NCBI GenBank assembly: GCA_029866965.1
Contig: CP123444.1
Location: 2,459,501-2,523,500 of the forward strand
Direction: 5' to 3'
Origin: Flavobacteriaceae bacterium YJPT1-3
GTDB taxonomy: Bacteria; Bacteroidota; Bacteroidia; Flavobacteriales; Flavobacteriaceae
Length of the DNA stretch: 64,000 nt
A program made the translations under genes and the position numbers. Below the pieces are notes generated by a model. It searched no databases, was not told the DNA's origin, and worked only from the letters and a program-made list of their open reading frames with translations. Numbering within the stretch: position 1 is the stretch's first letter; the number at the start of each line of letters is the position of its first letter. Positions 17,437 to 26,343 of this stretch are shown here, in pieces.

Positions 17437-18600
17437 TTATTCCGCTTTTCCAACGATCTCGACCTCAAAGATCAAATCGCTTTTTCCGGGAATCGGACCG
17501 TAATCGCGTTCTCCGTACCCAAGATAATACGGAATAAATAGGGTGGCCTTATCGCCTACATTCAACTGCTGAAGACCTTCTTTAAAACCGCCTATCAAGG
17601 CTGCTTCATTGCTGTAGAGCATATTGCTCGGCTCAAAACGGGTGCCCCGCGCAAGATACTCCTGCACTTTACTTTGATTTTCAGCGACAGCTTCAATATT
17701 GGTATCAAAGACTTCACCGTTTTGGAAGTAGCCCGCGTAATTGACCAATACTCTGGATCCAAGTGCTGGCTTTTCTCCATCACCCTTCTTTTGATAATAG
17801 ATCTCCAATCCACTTTTCAGTTTTTCTGCCTGTTTTTTTTGCTTGGCGAACTCATTGGCGATTTTCTGGATTTTTTTCGCGCGTTGTTTTTCGATCGCCT
17901 CCAGTTTTTCCAACTCCTTTTGGAATACCGCCGGAGCGTCCCAGCCCTTGGCTTCCTTACCCACACGGATAATATTAACCTCCTGCATGACGATCTCCTC
18001 TTTGGTCTTGCCCTGACGAGGATCACCTACTTTTTCGACATCGGTGATGGTCTTAAGTACATCATGTCCCTGGATCAATTGCCCAAAAACGGTGTGACAA
18101 CTCACACGGGGACTGTCACAATTTTTAGGGTTACCTTGATTGTCAAAGCTATCGAGGTGGGGCAGTGCCGCTTCGGTAATGAAGAATTGACTTCCATTGG
18201 TGGAGAAACCGCCACTATTGGCCATGGAAAGAACTCCCAGGGTATCGTGTTTTAATTCTTTGACCGGCTCGGTATGAAATTTATAGCCGGGACCGCCCAA
18301 CCCATTGCCGTCAGGATCTCCACCCTGGATCACGAAATTATCCACCACTCGGTGAAAAGTAAGACCGTTATAGAAGGGTTTTCCTTTATACATAGAGTCG
18401 ACCATGGTGCTAGTTCCTTCCGCAAGGGAGACGAAACTGGCCACGGTAGCCGGAGTCTGTTGATAGTATAACTCGGCCAGCATGGTCCCTTTATTGGTAA
18501 TGATCTCTGCGTAGATCCCGTCATTAAGATCGGGGTATTTGGCTTTACAGGAAGTGAGCACCGTGCAAACGAGCACTAGACTTAAAAAAAGGTGTTTCAT
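17437..18600 (-). CDS. Cyclophilin-FKBP fusion peptidyl-prolyl isomerase lipoprotein
   Basis: 387 residues starting MKHLFLSLVLVCTVLTSC, a lipoprotein signal with lipobox LTSC, so anchored in the periplasmic side of a membrane. Residues about 25-205 form a cyclophilin domain (FHRVVDNFVIQGGDPDGNG, NGSQFFIT), then a charged coiled-coil linker rich in Lys/Glu (about 225-265), then an FKBP domain (about 275-387; LVNYAGYFQNGEVFDTN, LIFEVEIVG). The frame is open upstream to 18630, but the ATG at 18600 lies just after the gldI stop and gives the lipobox. Both domains catalyse proline isomerisation, so the protein is likely an envelope folding factor working with GldI. Confidence 0.92.
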   Translation of the reverse strand: MKHLFLSLVLVCTVLTSCKAKYPDLNDGIYAEIITNKGTMLAELYYQQTPATVASFVSLAEGTSTMVDSMYKGKPFYNGLTFHRVVDNFVIQGGDPDGNGLGGPGYKFHTEPVKELKHDTLGVLSMANSGGFSTNGSQFFITEAALPHLDSFDNQGNPKNCDSPRVSCHTVFGQLIQGHDVLKTITDVEKVGDPRQGKTKEEIVMQEVNIIRVGKEAKGWDAPAVFQKELEKLEAIEKQRAKKIQKIANEFAKQKKQAEKLKSGLEIYYQKKGDGEKPALGSRVLVNYAGYFQNGEVFDTNIEAVAENQSKVQEYLARGTRFEPSNMLYSNEAALIGGFKEGLQQLNVGDKATLFIPYYLGYGERDYGPIPGKSDLIFEVEIVGKAE

Positions 18601-18604
18601 TGTT

Positions 18605-19162
18605 TTAATTTTCTGTTGTTTTGGGTTCAATCGTATTGAGGGTAACCGTGCTCATCAACGGCACGTTACTACCAATTTTGTTATCCAGCCCGTAGTATCC
18701 GTAGGCTTTGTGTGAAGGCAATAAGAAGGTGACGGTTTCACCGGCTTTCATCAATTTAAGTCCGTCGCGCAGACCCGATATGAGTTCCTGATTGCTCTGT
18801 TCAATTTGATAGGTTTCTGTACCCAGTTCTTCCTGAGAAACCAAGACCGTCCCGTCTAATTTTTTAAGGTCGTAATTGAAGGAGACCAGATCTCCGGTTT
18901 CTGGAGTAGTGGTCGAAAGGGTATCCTTTACGTTATAGTAGTACCAAAAGCCATTTTCAGAGGCGATAAAGTTCACATCCGGACGAGCAGCGATCACATC
19001 CTTGATTGCGATCTCGTCAGCAGCATTGAGGGCTCTGTTCCGTTCGATGGTCGCCTGGCTGAAAGAGGTGCTCGTGCTTTGGGAAACAGGTCGTCGAGCC
19101 TCCGGGGTTTTACACGCCAAAAGGGTGCTGCCAACTGCAAGTAGGTAGATTAATTTTTTCAT
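18605..19162 (-). CDS. gldI: Gliding-motility lipoprotein GldI, FKBP-type isomerase
   Basis: 185 residues with lipobox LLAC at the end of the signal peptide (MKKLIYLLAVGSTLLAC) and a C-terminal FKBP domain (DLVSFNYDLKKLDGTVL, ELISGLRDGLKLMKAGETV, AYGYYGLDNKIGSNVPL). GldI is required for gliding and type IX secretion in Flavobacterium, where it probably folds envelope motility proteins. It lies 4 bp upstream of the cyclophilin-FKBP fusion and overlaps the end of the DHH phosphoesterase gene by 4 bp. The match to GldI rather than a generic FKBP rests on length, lipobox and this neighbourhood. Confidence 0.85.
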   Translation of the reverse strand: MKKLIYLLAVGSTLLACKTPEARRPVSQSTSTSFSQATIERNRALNAADEIAIKDVIAARPDVNFIASENGFWYYYNVKDTLSTTTPETGDLVSFNYDLKKLDGTVLVSQEELGTETYQIEQSNQELISGLRDGLKLMKAGETVTFLLPSHKAYGYYGLDNKIGSNVPLMSTVTLNTIEPKTTEN

Positions 19163-20172
19163 TGGAGGGCATTCTTATATTCGGGCAATATACTAATAAA
19201 TTTGTCTACCGTTTCCTGTAGGGCTAAATCGCTCTTTCCTCCGGCAGCATTGGTATGACCTCCCCCTTCAAAATGGTTTCGCGCGAATTCGTTCACAGAA
19301 AAATCCCCAACACTTCGAAAGGAGATCTTGACAATGCCCTCTTCTCTATTTTCAATGAAGATGACCGCAAAGATCACCCCTTCCAGGGATAGACCGTAAT
19401 TGACAAAACCTTCGGTGTCCCCTTTCTGATAATTATGGGCGTCCAGTTCTTCTTGTGACAGCGTGATGTAGGCCGTGCGGTAGGGTGGAAGCACCCGTAG
19501 ATTATTCATGGCCACGCCTAGCAATTGCATTCTGCTATAGCTATTGACATCATACACTTGTTGATGGATCAAGGCCCCGTCAGCCCCTCTATCGATCAAA
19601 TCAGCGATCACGCGATGGGTAGTGGAGGTGGTGGATCGAAAACGGAACGAACCGGTATCGGTCATGATCCCCGTGTACAGACAGGAGGCTATATCAGTGT
19701 CGATGAGATCCTTATCTCCTAACCAATCGATCAGATGATAGACCATTTGGCTGGTGGCACAAACGGAAGTATCGCTATAAGTGATGCGTGCATAATCGTC
19801 CGGCTGTTGATGATGATCGATCATGATAAAGTCGGCAGAAGCTTCGGTTAGCACCTGACTCATGGCTCCGGCTCGGGAGAGTGAATTGAAGTCCAAGGTG
19901 AAGATCAGGTCTGCGGCCTCTATCTGTTGGTTGGCCGCTTTCGCGAAAGCTTCATAATTCAGGATATCCTTTTCGTATGGCATCCACTTCAGGAAATTGG
20001 GGTAGTTATTCGGAGCGATAACCACGGCCTCATGGCCTTTCTTTTTCAGGTACTGGCAGAGGGCTAGCGTGGAGCCAATGGCGTCACCATCCGGGCTTTT
20101 GTGGGGTACGATGATGACCTTTTTAGGTTCGGCTAATAGGGATTTTAGTTCTTGCAGTTCGCTCTTTTCCAT
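19159..20172 (-). CDS. DHH/DHHA1 phosphoesterase (NrnA-like)
   Basis: 337 residues. DHH domain motifs: VPHKSPDGDAIGSTLAL (residues 22-38), TLDFNSLSRAG, MIDHHQQPDD (the DHH metal triad) and MTDTGSFRFRST. The DHHA1 domain ends with HFEGGGHTNAAGGKSD, the substrate-binding glycine loop. Members of this type degrade nanoRNA and convert 3'-phosphoadenosine 5'-phosphate to AMP. A perfect palindrome lies at 19937-19950 (AFAKA). Confidence 0.94.
   Translation of the reverse strand: MEKSELQELKSLLAEPKKVIIVPHKSPDGDAIGSTLALCQYLKKKGHEAVVIAPNNYPNFLKWMPYEKDILNYEAFAKAANQQIEAADLIFTLDFNSLSRAGAMSQVLTEASADFIMIDHHQQPDDYARITYSDTSVCATSQMVYHLIDWLGDKDLIDTDIASCLYTGIMTDTGSFRFRSTTSTTHRVIADLIDRGADGALIHQQVYDVNSYSRMQLLGVAMNNLRVLPPYRTAYITLSQEELDAHNYQKGDTEGFVNYGLSLEGVIFAVIFIENREEGIVKISFRSVGDFSVNEFARNHFEGGGHTNAAGGKSDLALQETVDKFISILPEYKNALQ
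19937..19950. repeat. Palindrome copy, perfect
   Basis: GCTTTCGCGAAAGC inside the DHH phosphoesterase gene, frame reading AFAKA. Confidence 0.97.
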
Positions 20173-20268
20173 ACGGCTGCGAAGATACGATTTAATGAAA
20201 ACTAAACAGCCCGGTAGCGCTTTTGCTTGAGTATCCCTTAGCGCTTCTGTTGAGGAAGTGTCTTTCGG

Positions 20269-20299
20269 TTTGTCAATTGTACATAAAGGTGTAGTTTTG
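20269..20299 (+). promoter_or_regulatory. ndk promoter
   Basis: TTTG at 20269-20272, 19-nt spacer, TAGTTTTG at 20292-20299: a full match to the Bacteroidota -33/-7 consensus, 25 bp before the ATG. Confidence 0.7.
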
Positions 20300-20324
20300 C
20301 AGCCAAATTAAAGCACATAAAAAA

Positions 20325-20744
20325 ATGGCTACGAACAGAACATTTACCATGATAAAACCTGATGCGGTTGAAAACGGACACATCGGGGCGATTTTAGAAA
20401 AAATAAACGGGGCAGGATTTAAGATTGTCGCGATGAAATACACCCAACTAAGCAAGCGCGACGCCGAAGCCTTCTATGCGGTACACAGTGAGCGCCCATT
20501 CTTCGGGGAATTGGTTGAGTTTATGACTCGCGGTCCTATAGTTGCAGCCATTTTGGAAAAAGAGAATGCGGTGGCCGATTTTAGAACTTTGATCGGTGCG
20601 ACCAACCCGGCTGACGCCGCTGAGGGAACCATCCGTAAATTGTATGCTTCTTCGGTTGGAGAGAATGCCGTACACGGCAGTGATAGTGACGAAAATGCTG
20701 CTATTGAAGGCGCTTTCCACTTCGCAGGTCGTGAAGTATACTAA
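20325..20744 (+). CDS. ndk: Nucleoside diphosphate kinase
   Basis: 139-residue NDK of typical length, transferring gamma-phosphate among nucleoside di- and triphosphates. Visible: N-terminal [27 protein letters not shown], and the active-site segment [15 protein letters not shown] with the phospho-accepting histidine. Single-gene unit with a consensus promoter and a terminator. Confidence 0.98.
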   Translation: MATNRTFTMIKPDAVENGHIGAILEKINGAGFKIVAMKYTQLSKRDAEAFYAVHSERPFFGELVEFMTRGPIVAAILEKENAVADFRTLIGATNPADAAEGTIRKLYASSVGENAVHGSDSDENAAIEGAFHFAGREVY

Positions 20745-20760
20745 TTCCAGTATGTTATAA

Positions 20761-20795
20761 ATAAAAAAAGCCCCGCATTTGCGGGGCTTTTTTTA
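20761..20795. terminator. Bidirectional terminator, ndk / DUF721
   Basis: 10-bp stem AAAGCCCCGC / GCGGGGCTTT with A-run upstream and T-run downstream, between convergent genes. Its right arm touches the DUF721 stop codon. Confidence 0.93.
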
Positions 20796-21089
20796 TCGTA
20801 GAATGAGTTTTTGTATGAGTTCGCGACCCATGGCTTCGTTGATGTTCTGAATGATCTTTTCCTTCCCGTAACCCAGTTCTTCGCGTAGCACCGACGAACT
20901 CAAACGCACCAACAGGGTGGAGCCTTCCAATTTCAGGGCCTCCGTATATTTACTGATGGCGGGACCCATGATCTCTTCCCAAACATCTTCAATTTGCACC
21001 TTATCCATGCCTTTGCGCAGTCGATTGCGCTCCACAAAATGACCTAAGGCATCGGTCATGGATTGGGGTTCTGTTTGGCGTTTACTCAT
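20793..21089 (-). CDS. DUF721 (DciA-like) protein
   Basis: 98 residues matching the DUF721 core: QSMTDALGHFVERNRLR, VQIEDVWEEIMGPAISKYTE, LLVRLSSSVLREELGYGKEK and IIQNIN. DciA proteins of this family load the replicative helicase in bacteria lacking DnaC/DnaI. It is the last gene of the recF - lipoprotein - DUF721 run, which fits a replication link. The exact role in Bacteroidota is inferred from the family. Confidence 0.85.
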   Translation of the reverse strand: MSKRQTEPQSMTDALGHFVERNRLRKGMDKVQIEDVWEEIMGPAISKYTEALKLEGSTLLVRLSSSVLREELGYGKEKIIQNINEAMGRELIQKLILR

Positions 21090-21091
21090 AG

Positions 21092-21502
21092 CTACAAAGA
21101 TAAAGGAACATATCGTTTATAGGTGTATTCTACGCCGTCCTTATTTACAATGACCAGTTGATCTTCGCTTAAATGGATGACTGTCTCCTCCCAGGAGTCA
21201 TAGGGCGTTCGATACTGCAATTGCAGACCTGAATCCATTTCTGCTAGGGTAAATTGCTCCACTGTAGGCGTGCTTTGATAGCTGCCATCCAATTGAGGTT
21301 GCACTTTACTGCGGCTGCCTTGCTGGCCGTCCAATTCGATAAAATCAATAGTGGTGTTCAGGCTGTATTCTTTTTCAGTGCCATCCGGAAAACGTACCGT
21401 TTCAATCTCCCAATACCCCTGGAGGAGCTGAGAATCATCCAAAGTAGGCTGGCCACAACTCAGGGTACTGAGTACGAGTAAAAAAGCAATCAAAGTTCTC
21501 AT
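21092..21502 (-). CDS. Lipocalin-like lipoprotein
   Basis: 136 residues with lipobox LSTLSC at residues 11-16. The mature part begins [19 protein letters not shown], the usual opening strand of Bacteroidota lipocalin-like beta-barrel domains, and continues with alternating strands. The ligand is unknown. Its start overlaps the recF stop by 4 bp and its end is 2 bp before the DUF721 start, so it is made from the recF transcript. Confidence 0.75.
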   Translation of the reverse strand: MRTLIAFLLVLSTLSCGQPTLDDSQLLQGYWEIETVRFPDGTEKEYSLNTTIDFIELDGQQGSRSKVQPQLDGSYQSTPTVEQFTLAEMDSGLQLQYRTPYDSWEETVIHLSEDQLVIVNKDGVEYTYKRYVPLSL

Positions 21503-22578
21503 AAGGCAATCATAGTATAGGATTGTTGTGTAGCACGCACCACTTCTTCCGTGCGATCAGCATGGGTGTCGCTTAAAAAAAGTTGTCCAAAGTCTTCATC
21601 GATCACCAGCTGGATCAACTGACCCACCCGGGTTTCATCCAGTTTATCAAAAATGTCGTCCAAGAGTAGCAGGGGGTTGACCCCGCTTTGGCGCTTGATG
21701 AAATCAAATTGAGCTAGTTTCAGGGCGATCAAAAAGGTTTTTTGCTGCCCCTGTGATCCAAACTTTTTAATCGGATGCTCATCGATACTGAATAGGAGAT
21801 CATCCTTATGAATGCCCACGCTGGTGTATTGTAAGGCCCGGTCTTTTTGGATCTGTTGTTCCAACTGCGTCTTCAGTTCGCCATCAGCCAAATGACTGCG
21901 GTATTCCAGATGCACGGTTTCGGCATCCTGACTTAGGCTGGAGTGGCGCTGCTGAAAAATGGGGGTGAAGGTTTGCAGAAAGTCCGAGCGCTTGGCGTAA
22001 ATCCGGGCCCCGTAAGCGTCCATTTGCTCGTTATACACGCCCAGGGTATCCTGATCAAAGGTTTGATTGGCTGCAAAGTATTTAAGCAAGGCATTGCGCT
22101 GACTTAAGATCTTATTGTAAGAGAGCAGGTCTTCCAGGTAGGCTTTGTCACTCTGGGCGATGACCCCGTCCATGAATTTTCGACGCGTATCACTTCCTTC
22201 TGTGATCAGGTCCCGATCAGCCGGAGAGATGATCACCAGGGGTAAAAAGCCGATATGATCGGAAAAGCGTTCATATTCCTTTCCATTGCGCTTGATCACT
22301 TTCTTTTGTCCCCGTTTGGCACTTACCACTACTTTCTCTTCCCGTTCTTTACGTTCGTAACGTCCGTCAATGACAAAGAAATCATGGTCGTGGTTGATGT
22401 TTTGAGAAGTGATTGGGTTGAAGTAGCTCTTGCCAAAAGAGAGGTGATAGATGGCATCCAGCACATTCGTCTTTCCCACGCCATTGCGCCCTACCATACA
22501 ATTGATCTTCGGATCAAAAACAAATTCCCTGCTTTCCAGGTTTTTGTAGTTGATGACCGACATGGATTTTAATTGCAT
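21499..22578 (-). CDS. recF: DNA replication and repair protein RecF
   Basis: 359-residue SMC-like ATPase that helps load RecA at gaps. Walker [18 protein letters not shown] near residue 30, [19 protein letters not shown] (signature motif) and [15 protein letters not shown] (Walker B) are present. It leads a three-gene minus-strand run and is divergent from the TPR gene. The 161-bp space between them carries a perfect intergenic palindrome (22633-22646). Confidence 0.97.
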   Translation of the reverse strand: MQLKSMSVINYKNLESREFVFDPKINCMVGRNGVGKTNVLDAIYHLSFGKSYFNPITSQNINHDHDFFVIDGRYERKEREEKVVVSAKRGQKKVIKRNGKEYERFSDHIGFLPLVIISPADRDLITEGSDTRRKFMDGVIAQSDKAYLEDLLSYNKILSQRNALLKYFAANQTFDQDTLGVYNEQMDAYGARIYAKRSDFLQTFTPIFQQRHSSLSQDAETVHLEYRSHLADGELKTQLEQQIQKDRALQYTSVGIHKDDLLFSIDEHPIKKFGSQGQQKTFLIALKLAQFDFIKRQSGVNPLLLLDDIFDKLDETRVGQLIQLVIDEDFGQLFLSDTHADRTEEVVRATQQSYTMIAL

Positions 22579-22632
22579 GAATCAAAGGGTTTATGGAACT
22601 GTAAAAACGGCTTTTTAGTGCTGCGAATGTAT

Positions 22633-22646
22633 GCTTTCGCGAAAGC
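22633..22646. repeat. Palindrome copy, perfect, intergenic
   Basis: GCTTTCGCGAAAGC between divergent recF and the TPR gene. Being outside any coding region, it cannot be explained by protein sequence. Confidence 0.97.
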
Positions 22647-22710
22647 GAACTCCTGTTCAAGGCTTTGCAAAATAACAAAACAATTACCTTTAATAATTCA
22701 ATAAAAATTT

Positions 22711-22718
22711 TATTTTTG
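22711..22718 (+). promoter_or_regulatory. -7 box of TPR gene - ribH
   Basis: TATTTTTG, exact TAnnTTTG match, 22 bp before the ATG at 22740. Confidence 0.6.
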
Positions 22719-22739
22719 CGCCCAGTTAAACCGTAACCT

Positions 22740-23510
22740 ATGGCCACTTACAAGAAAAGAGGATATAAGCCTAAAACCAAGGCAGAACAAGAAGAAGTCA
22801 TTCAGGACGACAGCACCACGGCAGAAGTATTTTCTACGTTGGATGAAGGTGCTAATCGCACCGAAGAATGGGTAGCCAAAAATCAAAAAGGCATTCTGAT
22901 CACCATTGGAGCGATCGTTTTGATCGTCATGGGTTACTTGGGTTATCAAAAATTCATTCAGGAGCCTCGCGAACTCGAAGCGAGCAACGAATTGACATTG
23001 GCCCGTGATTACTTCTCTGAAGCCTTGAATGCTACTGCTGATCAAGATTCTCTTTATGCTTTAGCTTTGAACGGGGCCGAAGGAAAATACGGGTTTATTG
23101 ATATCATTGAGAACTACGGAGGTACCAAAGCTGCAGAACTGGCGCACTATTATGCCGGCATGTCCTACCTGAATTCCAATCAATATCAGGAAGCCATTGA
23201 GTACCTGGAAGATTTTGAAAGTGACGACGTGATGCTGGAGCCTTTAGCTTTAGGAGCCATGGGTGATGCTTTCGTACAATTGAATCAACCCGAGGATGCA
23301 CTAGAATACTACGAGCGCGCGGCTAAGGCTAATAGCAATGAGTTTACCACACCAAAATTCCTTCTGAAAGCTGGAATCACCGCAATCGGATTGGGAAAAA
23401 ATGACGCGGCGATCTCGTATCTTCAGCAAATCAAAAAAGAATATCCCAATGCTCCCCAAGTGCAGCAGGCTACCCTTTTCTTAGGGCGTGCCGGAGCAGA
23501 TATCGACTAA
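22740..23510 (+). CDS. Membrane-anchored tetratricopeptide-repeat protein (YfgM-like)
   Basis: 256 residues: a lysine-rich cytosolic start (MATYKKRGYKPKTKAEQ), one membrane span around residues 58-75 (GILITIGAIVLIVMGYLGY) and a periplasmic part with at least three TPR-like helical hairpins (AAELAHYYAGMSYLNSNQY, ALGAMGDAFVQLNQPEDA, AAISYLQQIKKEYPNAPQV). This layout matches YfgM, which associates with the Sec translocon and periplasmic chaperones. It is co-transcribed with ribH, 2 bp apart. Confidence 0.85.
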   Translation: MATYKKRGYKPKTKAEQEEVIQDDSTTAEVFSTLDEGANRTEEWVAKNQKGILITIGAIVLIVMGYLGYQKFIQEPRELEASNELTLARDYFSEALNATADQDSLYALALNGAEGKYGFIDIIENYGGTKAAELAHYYAGMSYLNSNQYQEAIEYLEDFESDDVMLEPLALGAMGDAFVQLNQPEDALEYYERAAKANSNEFTTPKFLLKAGITAIGLGKNDAAISYLQQIKKEYPNAPQVQQATLFLGRAGADID

Positions 23511-23512
23511 TT

Positions 23513-24010
23513 ATGGCCACTGCCGGACACAATTTATCGGCTTACGACAAATCACAACTCCCAAACGCGAAGGACTTTCGGTTTGGGATTGTTGTTTCTG
23601 AGTGGAATGAAGAGATCACAGAAGGATTATTTCAAGGGGCGTTCGATGCACTGAAAGATTGTGGGGTGATCAATGAGAACATCGTTCGTTGGAACGTTCC
23701 CGGAAGCTTCGAGCTGATCTACGGCTGTAAGCGCATGATCGAGGCCTATGACATGCTGGACGCGGTCATCGCTATAGGCAGTGTAATTCAGGGAGAGACC
23801 AAGCACTTCGATTTTGTCTGTGAAGGAGTCACCCAGGGCATTAAAGACCTCAATGTCAACCAATCCATTCCCGTTATTTTCTGTGTCCTGACCGATAATA
23901 CGATCGAACAATCCCGCGCACGGAGTGGAGGAGAACACGGCAACAAAGGAACTGAGGCGGCCATTGCTGCGATCAAAATGGCCCAGTTGCGCAAAGACAG
24001 CCGTTTCTAA
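23513..24010 (+). CDS. ribH: 6,7-dimethyl-8-ribityllumazine synthase
   Basis: 165 residues. It condenses 5-amino-6-ribitylaminouracil with dihydroxybutanone phosphate, the penultimate step to riboflavin, in large icosahedral capsids. Motifs: FGIVVSEWNEEITEGL (ribityl site), VPGSFELIYGCKRM, AIGSVIQGETKHFDFVCEGV with the catalytic histidine, and IPVIFCVLTDNTIEQSRARS. Typical length; second gene of the TPR unit. Confidence 0.97.
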   Translation: MATAGHNLSAYDKSQLPNAKDFRFGIVVSEWNEEITEGLFQGAFDALKDCGVINENIVRWNVPGSFELIYGCKRMIEAYDMLDAVIAIGSVIQGETKHFDFVCEGVTQGIKDLNVNQSIPVIFCVLTDNTIEQSRARSGGEHGNKGTEAAIAAIKMAQLRKDSRF

Positions 24011-24098
24011 AGAGACGCAATAGCTTCGCTTTCTTGGAATGATTTTTGACCCCTCGTATCTCGCTGGCAGAAGCTATCTGATACTGCTAGATTTTCAG

Positions 24099-24106
24099 TA
24101 AATTTG
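24099..24106 (+). promoter_or_regulatory. Possible -7 box before the TTG-start gene
   Basis: TAAATTTG, an exact TAnnTTTG match, 19 bp before the TTG start at 24126. Confidence 0.4.
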
Positions 24107-24125
24107 AATCAAAACGGGAATTACC

Positions 24126-24428
24126 TTGGGAATTTTAAAACAGCCTAAAAATAAACGCTTTTCATACACCCCACGCTACAACAAAGAGGTAGGCGAAGAA
24201 AGTCCGTACGCCTTATCCGGAAAATTTGACGAGTACCGCAGCACCTTGCAGAAAAAAAATCTAAAAGATAAATTTCAAAGTGCGTGGAATGACTACAAGT
24301 CACCTACAGACAGGCAAGTCAAGCGCCGTTTATTGTACATCATTCTGATCCTGATTTTTATTTTTCTCTGGATCATTGATTTTGATCTTAGCATATTCAC
24401 TGAAACACAACCTTTACTTTATAAATAA
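24126..24428 (+). CDS. Small C-terminally anchored membrane protein, TTG start
   Basis: 100 residues: a basic, polar cytosolic part (MGILKQPKNKRFSYTPRYN) and a membrane span near residues 68-87 (LLYIILILIFIFLWIIDF). Short proteins like this sit between ribH and mutL in other flavobacteria and are sometimes mislabelled as riboflavin synthase. No function is known to me. The start is TTG: no ATG exists early in the frame, and a -7 box lies just ahead. Confidence 0.75.
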   Translation: MGILKQPKNKRFSYTPRYNKEVGEESPYALSGKFDEYRSTLQKKNLKDKFQSAWNDYKSPTDRQVKRRLLYIILILIFIFLWIIDFDLSIFTETQPLLYK

Positions 24429-24448
24429 AGCGTACTCGCTGTTTCAGC

Positions 24449-26314
24449 ATGGCCAACTTCATTAAGCTCTTACCGGATCATGTAGCCAATCAGATCGCTG
24501 CAGGAGAAGTCGTTCAACGTCCGGCTTCCGTGGTGAAAGAGTTGTTAGAAAACGCTCTGGATGCAGGTGCCTCCAGCATAAAAGTCATTGTCAAAGATGC
24601 CGGAAAAACCTTGATCCAGGTGATCGATGACGGACAGGGCATGTCAGAGACTGACGCCCGTCTAAGCTTCGAGCGGCACGCTACTTCCAAAATAAAGGAG
24701 GCCAATGATCTCTTTGCATTACGGACTAAAGGCTTTCGTGGGGAAGCTTTGGCCTCTATTGCGGCCGTCGCTCAGGTAGAATTGAAAACACGTACGTCCG
24801 ATGACGATTTGGGAACCTGCATCCATATTGCCGGAAGTGAGATCAAGAGTCAGGAGCCAGTAGCCGCCGTCAAAGGGACCTCGGTCGCGGTCAAGAATTT
24901 ATTCTTTAACATTCCGGCCCGACGGAACTTTTTAAAATCCCAGTCGGTAGAGCTGCGCCATATTATTGATGAATTTCATCGCGTCGCTCTGGCCCATCCA
25001 GAGGTCGTTTTTGCGCTTTATCACAATGAAGGCGAATTGTTCAATCTTCCGGTTGGTAATTTACGCCAACGTATCGTGGCCATTTTTGGAGCCAAGACCA
25101 ATGAAAAATTGGTTCCGGTACAGGAAGAAACAGAGATCGTGACTATTAACGGCTTTGTGTTCAAACCGCAATTCGCCAAGAAAACCCGAGGAGAACAATT
25201 CTTTTTTGTCAACGGACGCTTTATCAAAAGCCCTTATCTCAATCACGCGGTCGCTAATGCTTTTGACGGTCTCCTTCAGGAGCGATCCCGAGCGAGCTAT
25301 TTTCTCTACCTGGAGGTGGACCCGCAAACCATCGATATCAACATTCACCCAACCAAGACAGAAATTAAATTTGAGGATGAACACGCCTTATACGCCTTGC
25401 TTCGTGCCGCTATCAAACATAGTCTAGGGCAGTTTAGTGTGGCTCCGGTGCTCGATTTTGATCGGGATGCGACCCTGGATACCCCTTATGATTATAAAAA
25501 TAAGGCTCCCCAGCAGCCCAAAGTAGAGGTCGATCGCGACTTTAATCCTTTTGAGCGGGTCACCCCCAACACAGGAGGCACCCCTCGCTATGAGAAATCC
25601 AGTGCCGCCGGTTGGCAGGAACTCTATGCCGGTATGCAGCCTAAATCCTCCACCAGCGGCTTCAGCAGCGTGTCTTATGAAGAGGAAGCACCCAATACGG
25701 AAGCACTTTTTAAAGGTAAAGACTCTTCATCCGAACACTTAGAATCGGAATATGGCACGAGCACCTATCAACTGCATCGTAAATACATAGTCAGTACCAT
25801 CAAAAGCGGTATGGTCATAATCGATCAGCACCGTGCCCATGAGCGTGTGTTGTACGAAGAATTAATGATGCGTATGACGGGCTCCGATACGGTGAGTCAG
25901 CAATTACTCTTTCCGTTATCCCTATCGTTTTCCAGGCCGGAAATGGAGCATTTAAAAGCGATGAAAGGGGTGTTGGAGCAAACCGGGTTTATCTTTGGTG
26001 AGCTGCACGAGGAAAGCGTGGAAATCATTGGGGTACCCACTACCTTAAGTGAGGCCGAGGTGCCCCAGGTGATCGAGCAGCTTTTGGATGATGTGGACCA
26101 GGATGTGCCTGATCCACAGGTGGCGCATCAGGAATTGGTGGCTAGAAGTCTGGCCAAGAGCATGGCCGTACGCGCAGGAGAGCGTTTGGAGGGAGGCCAA
26201 CAGGAACATCTGGTCAACCGACTGTTTGCTTGTCAGGATCCGGCCTGGAGTCCCGGAAATAAAAAAACATTCGTCACCATGAGCGTGGGCGATCTGGAAA
26301 AACTATTTAACTAA
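24449..26314 (+). CDS. mutL: DNA mismatch repair protein MutL
   Basis: 621 residues. The N-terminal GHKL ATPase has AAGEVVQRPASVVKELLENA, DDGQGM and TKGFRGEALASIAAV; the mid part has NIHPTKTEIKFED. The C-terminal domain carries IDQHRAHERVLYEE, corresponding to the DQHA(x)2E(x)4E endonuclease motif, and a late FACQDPAWSPG segment, so it is a nicking-type MutL, as expected in bacteria without MutH. An acidic, poorly conserved linker lies at about 345-430. It starts 20 bp after the small membrane protein gene. Confidence 0.97.
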   Translation: MANFIKLLPDHVANQIAAGEVVQRPASVVKELLENALDAGASSIKVIVKDAGKTLIQVIDDGQGMSETDARLSFERHATSKIKEANDLFALRTKGFRGEALASIAAVAQVELKTRTSDDDLGTCIHIAGSEIKSQEPVAAVKGTSVAVKNLFFNIPARRNFLKSQSVELRHIIDEFHRVALAHPEVVFALYHNEGELFNLPVGNLRQRIVAIFGAKTNEKLVPVQEETEIVTINGFVFKPQFAKKTRGEQFFFVNGRFIKSPYLNHAVANAFDGLLQERSRASYFLYLEVDPQTIDINIHPTKTEIKFEDEHALYALLRAAIKHSLGQFSVAPVLDFDRDATLDTPYDYKNKAPQQPKVEVDRDFNPFERVTPNTGGTPRYEKSSAAGWQELYAGMQPKSSTSGFSSVSYEEEAPNTEALFKGKDSSSEHLESEYGTSTYQLHRKYIVSTIKSGMVIIDQHRAHERVLYEELMMRMTGSDTVSQQLLFPLSLSFSRPEMEHLKAMKGVLEQTGFIFGELHEESVEIIGVPTTLSEAEVPQVIEQLLDDVDQDVPDPQVAHQELVARSLAKSMAVRAGERLEGGQQEHLVNRLFACQDPAWSPGNKKTFVTMSVGDLEKLFN

Positions 26315-26343
26315 GCCGCACTGAAGCGGGAAAAAGAACTTTC

